The position numbers and the translations under genes are program-made. From Fictibacillus marinisediminis (GTDB taxonomy: Bacteria; Bacillota; Bacilli; Bacillales; Fictibacillaceae): a stretch of DNA of 64,000 nt. This document shows positions 59,100 through 64,000 of this stretch, in pieces. Numbering within the stretch: position 1 is the first letter of the stretch; the number at the start of each line of letters is the position of its first letter. Location of the stretch: the NCBI RefSeq assembly GCF_023149135.1, contig NZ_JAIWJX010000002.1, positions 2,232,001 through 2,296,000 on the forward strand, written 5' to 3'. The notes beneath the pieces are model-generated. The model ran no database searches and was not told the origin of the DNA. It saw nothing but the letters and a program-made list of their open reading frames with translations.

Positions 59100-59966
59100 T
59101 CACCTCCTATGAAGGATAGAAACGATTTCCTGTGCGGCAGACTCCATTTCATATGCTTTAAGATTGACTGGATAACCCCGTTCTTTTAGACGTGCGAGAA
59201 TCTCTACAGTTTGAGGTGCTCCAATATGGTGTTTAGCTAAGGTTTCCGAATTACTGAAAATGTCTCGGGGTGTTCCTTCAACCAGATTCTTCCCTTCTGC
59301 CAACACATAAATCCTTTGAGCTAAATAGGCCACTTCCTCCATGTTGTGAGAAACAAAAATGACTGTCATGTTCTCTTTCTCGTTCAACTGACCTATTTTG
59401 TGCAAAAGTTCTTGTCTCGAATGGGGGTCAAGACCTGCTGTAGGTTCATCTAATACCAAAATTTTGGGTTGTAATGCCAGAACACCAGCCAAGGCAACTT
59501 TTCTTTTCTGTCCACCGCTCAGGGCATAGGTCACCCGGTCTTTCAGTTCCTCGAAAGAAAGGCCGACCAATTCCATTGCCCACTTGACACGATCCCTCAC
59601 TTTTTTTAATGGCAGTCCCATTTTTAAAGGGCCATAAGCGATATCATCACCGATCAGCTTTTCGAAGATCTGGTCTTCAGGGTTTTGAAACACGAGGCCA
59701 ACTTTTCTTCTCAAAGCTTTTACATCAAGTTTTGAATCAGATAAATTTTGGCTATCCACCAATACTTCTCCGCGCTGAGGACGCATCAAACCGTTGAAAT
59801 GCTGAATTAATGTGGATTTGCCAGATCCCGTATGACCAATAATCGCGATGCATTCCCCTTTTTTTACTTGTAGATTAATCCCTGAAAGCGCCTGGTATTC
59901 AAGAGGGGTATTTTCCATGTAGGTATGATATAAATCTTTCACTTCTAAAATGGGAAGCTCACTCAT
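59100..59966 (-). CDS. ecfA2: ECF transporter ATPase EcfA2
   Basis: The 288-residue ABC ATPase has Walker A IGHTGSGKSTL, Q-loop FQNPEDQIFE, signature LSGGQKRKVALAG, Walker B ILVLDEPTAGLDP and switch FVSHNMEEV. It forms a heterodimer with EcfA1 and powers uptake. It overlaps ecfA1 by four bases. Confidence 0.92.
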   Translation of the reverse strand: MSELPILEVKDLYHTYMENTPLEYQALSGINLQVKKGECIAIIGHTGSGKSTLIQHFNGLMRPQRGEVLVDSQNLSDSKLDVKALRRKVGLVFQNPEDQIFEKLIGDDIAYGPLKMGLPLKKVRDRVKWAMELVGLSFEELKDRVTYALSGGQKRKVALAGVLALQPKILVLDEPTAGLDPHSRQELLHKIGQLNEKENMTVIFVSHNMEEVAYLAQRIYVLAEGKNLVEGTPRDIFSNSETLAKHHIGAPQTVEILARLKERGYPVNLKAYEMESAAQEIVSILHRR

Positions 59967-60826
59967 CCTACAAACACCCCTCTTTTGGCTGATAGACGGA
60001 CAACTTCTTGGACAATCTCGTTATTCTGGATTATATCTGCCTGAAATTCTTCGTCGTATTCATGAATCAATCTTGCTAATTGACTCGCAACAGGAACATC
60101 AAGCTTCAATTTATGCAACAGTTCATATTGCTGAAAGATTTCTCTGGGCGGGCCGTCCAATACAATCTGGCCTTGTTCAATAACAATCACCCGGCTGGCC
60201 TCTGCTACTTCCGACATATGGTGGGTAACGGATATGATGGTCATTCCGTCGTTATTCAGTTGTCGGACAACTTCCAAAATATCTCTTCTTCCATGGGTAT
60301 CCAGCATGCTGGTAGCTTCATCAAGTACTAAACAATCCGGCTTCATTGCAATGATTCCCGCAATGGCAACACGCTGTTTTTGTCCGCCTGATAGGTGATG
60401 TGGCGGTCTTTTTCGAAACTCGCTCATCCCTACTGCTTCCAATGCATATTCAATTCTTTCTTTCATCTCGGATGCGGGTACTTCAATATTCTCTAAACCA
60501 AAGGCCACATCGTCTTCAACGATTGTCGCAACAATCTGGTTATCGGGATGCTGAAATACCATACCTACTTTTTGGCGAATCTCCCGAATTATTTTCGTTT
60601 CCTTCGTATTGTAACCGCTTACCAACACATCTCCATTACTGGGCTTAAGAATACCATTCAAGTGTTTAGACAGGGTGGACTTGCCGGAGCCGTTATGTCC
60701 AACAATTGCAACATATTCTCCTGGAAAAATATCAAAAGAAACTCCATTCAATACCGGTATGGAAGTATTGTTACTCACACTATATTCAAAACTAAGGTCG
60801 CTAACTTGAATAAGAGGTTTTGTCAT
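59963..60826 (-). CDS. ecfA1: ECF transporter ATPase EcfA1
   Basis: The protein of about 287 residues has Walker A VGHNGSGKSTL, Q-loop FQHPDNQIVA, signature LSGGQKQRVAIAG, Walker B CLVLDEATSMLD and switch SVTHHMSEV. ATG 60826 follows AAAGGGGATTTTA; the frame upstream to 60844 lacks a site. It is 30 bases after the MFS gene, so the long operon continues through it. Confidence 0.92.
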   Translation of the reverse strand: MTKPLIQVSDLSFEYSVSNNTSIPVLNGVSFDIFPGEYVAIVGHNGSGKSTLSKHLNGILKPSNGDVLVSGYNTKETKIIREIRQKVGMVFQHPDNQIVATIVEDDVAFGLENIEVPASEMKERIEYALEAVGMSEFRKRPPHHLSGGQKQRVAIAGIIAMKPDCLVLDEATSMLDTHGRRDILEVVRQLNNDGMTIISVTHHMSEVAEASRVIVIEQGQIVLDGPPREIFQQYELLHKLKLDVPVASQLARLIHEYDEEFQADIIQNNEIVQEVVRLSAKRGVFVG

Positions 60827-60856
60827 TAAAATCCCCTTTCCCATATGCTCTGGTAA

Positions 60857-62182
60857 CTATAATGTTTTCGTTTTTATCAGCGGTTCATCAGCCTTCATAA
60901 CTGAACTTTGCTTTTTTAAACTAAACACAAGCAAACTCGTCATTATTAAACTAAAACCTAGAAAAAATAGCCCTGCTTCCATCTTTCCGGATGCATCTTT
61001 TAAATAACCGATCATGTAAGGCCCAACAAATCCTCCTAGGTTTCCAATCGAGTTAATCAGTGCTATTCCTACTGCTGCTGAGGCTTCTGTCAAAAATAAA
61101 GCAGGCAGTGACCAGAAAGGGCCAAAAAAACTGTAGATTCCAACGGTTGCAATGGACATCATTAAAATAGAAAGATAAGGATTAGACGTCATCCCTGCCC
61201 CAATTAAGCCTAGAGCCCCCAATAAAGGCGGTAGAGCCGTAAATAATCTTCGCTCACCTGTTCGATCTGACCGTCGGGCCCACCAAATCATACAAATTCC
61301 TCCAGCAATGTAAGGTACCATTGAAATAAGGCCGACTTGGGTGTTAGTGAGCAACGAAGAGAATGATTTTATGATGGTCGGCATCCAAAATCCAATGCCG
61401 TATAGACCGATAACCAGCGTTAAGTAGATGAGTGATAGTTTCCAAACCAGAGGATTGGTCATCACTTCACGAGTTGAATGGTGTTTCAGGCTCCCTTTTT
61501 GCCTGTTTTCATGTTGAATTTCCTGTATGAGCCACTCTTTTTCTTCTTTTTCCAGCCAATTTGCGTTTTGTGGACGATCCGTTAAGTAAAAAAACGTAAC
61601 AATTCCAATGATGATTGCAGGTATTCCTTCTAAAACGAACATCCAGCGCCATCCAGGCATCCCTGCCCAATTAATAGAATCCATGATCCAAGTAGATAGA
61701 GGAGCTCCAATGATATTTGAAGCTGCAAGAGCAGTCATAAATAAGGCGAAGGCTCTGGCCTGCTCTTTTGCCCGGAACCAGTAGGTAATATATAAAATAA
61801 CTCCTGGAAAAAATCCCGCTTCCGCTACTCCTAAAAGAAAACGCAAAACATAGAGGTGTGCAGCACTCTGAGCCCAAGCTGTCATAATAACAACTAATCC
61901 CCAACTGATCATGATCCGTGCAATCCACTTTCTTGCTCCTACTTTGTGCAAGAGTATATTGCTGGGAATTTCAAACAGAAAGTATCCAAAGAAGAAAATA
62001 CCAGATATTAAACCAAACGTAGAGCTGGCCAGTGCTAAATCTTTGTTCATATCTAGTGCGGCATATCCAAGGTTTACTCGGTCAAGAAAGGCAACAATGT
62101 ATAACAAAAAGATAAACGGAATGATTCTCCAAAATACTTTTTTTGTTGTACGCTCTTCAATTGATACATTAAGTTGATTCAT
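60857..62182 (-). CDS. MFS transporter, anion:cation symporter (ACS) type
   Basis: The 441-residue protein has 12 helices. It has FLDRVNLGYAALDMNKDLAL in TM1, typical of ACS carriers for organic anions (phthalate, tartrate, hexuronate), and WRARRSDRTGERR-like loop 8-9. It probably imports an anion related to the aldehyde/alcohol dehydrogenase pair upstream. The substrate is unknown. Confidence 0.86.
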   Translation of the reverse strand: MNQLNVSIEERTTKKVFWRIIPFIFLLYIVAFLDRVNLGYAALDMNKDLALASSTFGLISGIFFFGYFLFEIPSNILLHKVGARKWIARIMISWGLVVIMTAWAQSAAHLYVLRFLLGVAEAGFFPGVILYITYWFRAKEQARAFALFMTALAASNIIGAPLSTWIMDSINWAGMPGWRWMFVLEGIPAIIIGIVTFFYLTDRPQNANWLEKEEKEWLIQEIQHENRQKGSLKHHSTREVMTNPLVWKLSLIYLTLVIGLYGIGFWMPTIIKSFSSLLTNTQVGLISMVPYIAGGICMIWWARRSDRTGERRLFTALPPLLGALGLIGAGMTSNPYLSILMMSIATVGIYSFFGPFWSLPALFLTEASAAVGIALINSIGNLGGFVGPYMIGYLKDASGKMEAGLFFLGFSLIMTSLLVFSLKKQSSVMKADEPLIKTKTL

Positions 62183-62228
62183 AAAAACCTCCCCTTCTCA
62201 TTCTGATTTCTTAATACTTAAATTCAGA

Positions 62229-63002
62229 CTAGATTCCCCGGCCTCCATCCACATTCATAATTTCACCAGTGACGGCTTTTGCTAGATCAGAAGCTAGATA
62301 TAAAGCTGCCTCCGCAATATCCTCCGGTTGAATCAAAGTGCCCAGAGGGACGCTGTCGAGAAAAATTTTCTTTTTGTCTTCCTCAACCTTTTCCTCATCA
62401 CCAGGTAAGAATTTTCCCAGCATAGGAGTTTCAGCTGGTCCTGGATTAATGGCGTTAACCCGGATTTTATAAGGGGCTAATTCAAGTGCCAGTGCCTTGG
62501 TTAACATGATCGCCGCCCCTTTCGATGCACAATAAGCGTTTAATCCAGGTCGGGCCCGTATTCCTGCAATGGAAGCGATATTAATTATCGATCCTTTTCT
62601 CATTTTTTTCATATGAGGAACAAGATGCCGCGTGGTTAAAAAAATCGATTTCGCATTTACGTTCATAATCTTATCCCATTCACTTATGCTCATTTCTTCA
62701 ATGGGAGTGAAAAACTGAGGAACTCCCGCGCAATTTAGCAGGACGTCTAAATTTTTGTATTTATCGACGGCTTCCTTGATCAGGTATTGGACACTTTCAT
62801 CATCTCCCACATCTGTCTGAACGACCAATACTTCTCCTGCTTGTCCTATTTCTTCGGCTGTAAGGTTAGCAGCGTCTCTGTTTAAGTCTGCTAACACGAC
62901 CTTTGCTCCTTGGGCTGCAAACACCTTAGCTGCAGCCTTCCCCATACCCGAGCCTGCCCCAGTAATGATAGCTGTTTTTCCTTCTAGCAATCCGGCAGTC
63001 AT
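62229..63002 (-). CDS. Short-chain dehydrogenase/reductase
   Basis: The 257-residue classical SDR has NAD(P) motif ITGAGSGMGKAAA, LNCAGVPQ (NNAG position), catalytic serine in NIASIAGI, and YCASKGAAI (Tyr and Lys), ending VTGEIMNVDGGRGI. The acidic residue in VLADLNRD suggests NAD preference. It overlaps the aldehyde dehydrogenase stop by four bases; together they could convert an alcohol through the aldehyde to the acid. Confidence 0.9.
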   Translation of the reverse strand: MTAGLLEGKTAIITGAGSGMGKAAAKVFAAQGAKVVLADLNRDAANLTAEEIGQAGEVLVVQTDVGDDESVQYLIKEAVDKYKNLDVLLNCAGVPQFFTPIEEMSISEWDKIMNVNAKSIFLTTRHLVPHMKKMRKGSIINIASIAGIRARPGLNAYCASKGAAIMLTKALALELAPYKIRVNAINPGPAETPMLGKFLPGDEEKVEEDKKKIFLDSVPLGTLIQPEDIAEAALYLASDLAKAVTGEIMNVDGGRGI

Positions 63003-64000
63003 AGATTCATCACCACCATACGTTCATCTGTCATTTCCTGAATGGCGTAATGCGGTCCTTCTTTTCCAATCCCGCTGTTTTTCACACCGCCATATGGCAT
63101 TACATCATTACGATAAGTTGATACATCATTTATGATTACCCCGCCGTATTGCAAAACTTTAGCCGCTCTCATCGCCAGCTGTAAATCACGGGTGAAAATG
63201 CCAGCCTGCAACCCATACTCTGATTGATTGGCGCATAGGAATGCCTCTTCAATATCCTGATAAGGAATGATACAAACAATGGGAGCGAATACCTCCTTAC
63301 ATACCACCTTCATTTCAGGTTTCGTGTTGACGAGTACTGTTGGAAATAGTAAGGCGCCTTCCCTTTTTACAGGCAACAAGGATTTTGCTCCTTGTTCTAT
63401 GGCTTCATTCACCCATTTCTCTGAACGAATGGCTTCTTTTTCACTGATCATCGGACCTACGTCTGTTTCTGCTATTTCTGGATCGCCCACTTTCAATTGT
63501 TGTACATAATGTAAATAACGCTCCGTAAAATCATTTAAGGAAGATTGATGAACATAAAGGCGCTGTACTGCTATACAAGCTTGTCCAGCGTTGTGAAAAC
63601 TGCGGCTCGCCGTAAGTTTCGCAGCTAACTCTAAATCTGCATCACTATGAACAATGTTCGGGGAATTGTTGCCCAGTTCAAGAGCTACTGGCCTTAAACC
63701 GCTTCGTTCTTTGATATGCCTTCCGACTTCACCTGAACCAGTAAATGTATACATCGCAATGCGCTCATCTTCCAAGAGCCATTCCCCAACCTCACTGCCT
63801 GCACCGGTGACGATGTTTATATAGCCTTTCGGAAGACCTGCCTCCTCCAAAAGATCCACTAGCTGAAAAGTCGCCAGCGGGGTAGTGGTAGCAGGCTTAA
63901 TTACAATGGTATTTCCAGCAGCAAGAGCGGGAGCAATTTTATGAACCCCTAACAGCAAAGGGTAATTGAATGGAGTAATAACTCCTATAACCCCTTTTGG
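62999..64000 (-). CDS. Aldehyde dehydrogenase (5' end outside window)
   Basis: The minus-strand frame is open to the last base, encoding PKGVIGVITPFNYPLLLG at the edge, so the first 130 or so residues are missing. What is present has AGNTIVIKPATTTPLA, FTGSGEVGRHI, the catalytic Glu in ALELGNNSPN and Cys in AGQACIAVQR, and the final MPYGGVKNSGIGKEGP. The ELGNNSPN variant and the GQACIAVQR loop resemble the glyceraldehyde-3-phosphate/lactaldehyde/succinate-semialdehyde-like ALDHs, and the enzyme keeps all catalytic residues. It is the most upstream visible gene of the operon. Confidence 0.88.
   Translation of the reverse strand, partial: PKGVIGVITPFNYPLLLGVHKIAPALAAGNTIVIKPATTTPLATFQLVDLLEEAGLPKGYINIVTGAGSEVGEWLLEDERIAMYTFTGSGEVGRHIKERSGLRPVALELGNNSPNIVHSDADLELAAKLTASRSFHNAGQACIAVQRLYVHQSSLNDFTERYLHYVQQLKVGDPEIAETDVGPMISEKEAIRSEKWVNEAIEQGAKSLLPVKREGALLFPTVLVNTKPEMKVVCKEVFAPIVCIIPYQDIEEAFLCANQSEYGLQAGIFTRDLQLAMRAAKVLQYGGVIINDVSTYRNDVMPYGGVKNSGIGKEGPHYAIQEMTDERMVVMNL

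Overview
The window reads as chromosomal DNA of a low-to-mid GC, spore-forming member of the Bacillaceae. Evidence: the des-desK-desR cold-sensing set, YflT-, YrrS- and YggT-type proteins, a broken sporulation-type diadenylate cyclase (cdaS), a SigB-like promoter, AGGAGG ribosome binding sites with frequent TTG/GTG starts, and a GC-rich dispersed repeat that looks like those common in this family. The genus cannot be fixed from the sequence. No rRNA, tRNA or CRISPR array was seen.

Region 1 (1-1212) is the tail of a metallo-beta-lactamase-fold hydrolase and an internally deleted 5'-nucleotidase. Region 2 (1475-18537) is a large plus-strand catabolic block. It holds a response regulator/AraC protein, XdhC and MocA-type cofactor proteins, a three-subunit molybdenum hydroxylase with a CoxG-like helper, an acyl-CoA ligase, an enoyl-CoA hydratase family enzyme, an MFS carrier, an aldehyde dehydrogenase, an iron alcohol dehydrogenase, an R2-like ligand-binding oxidase (R2lox), a sodium:solute symporter and a UbiD-family decarboxylase. 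The best fit is furan catabolism of the Hmf type: furan alcohols and aldehydes are oxidised, 2,5-furandicarboxylate is decarboxylated to 2-furoate, furoyl-CoA is formed and hydroxylated, and the CoA ester is opened and hydrolysed to 2-oxoglutarate. The R2lox sits where an oxidase would be needed.

Region 3 (18596-30743) has broken cdaS and dinB genes, an EamA permease, des-desK-desR, an RDD protein, a second two-component system with small membrane proteins (one carrying an in-frame TGA), a repeat-rich coat-like protein, a general stress protein, a methyltransferase and YggT.

Region 4 (30744-38907) is a decaying accessory region. It contains YrrS, a partial copy of the methyltransferase start, a cation efflux gene cut at its 5' end and joined to a coat-like fragment, an XRE regulator, an alpha/beta hydrolase, a broken IS110 transposase, a deleted tyrosine recombinase and several copies of a short TTGAACTAAC motif.

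Region 5 (38908-49631) has an MFS exporter and then a minus-strand organic acid operon: two CaiB CoA-transferases, HMG-CoA lyase, a CitMHS carrier, a CitE-like lyase, an AtuA homologue split in two, and a D-2-hydroxyacid dehydrogenase. A divergent GntR regulator faces it across a compact control region with a perfect 22-bp palindrome on the -35 box and a cre-like 15-bp inverted repeat.

Region 6 (49960-55426) has tandem secreted DUF2690 proteins, another iron alcohol dehydrogenase, a twin P-loop ATPase, a MITE-like repeat, an RsbV-like STAS protein and a DoxX protein. Region 7 (55442-64000, minus) looks like one long operon: aldehyde dehydrogenase (cut by the window edge), short-chain dehydrogenase, MFS carrier, a complete ECF transporter, a P1 peptidase and an M20 deacylase. 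It probably imports and hydrolyses an unidentified amide or peptide-like compound.
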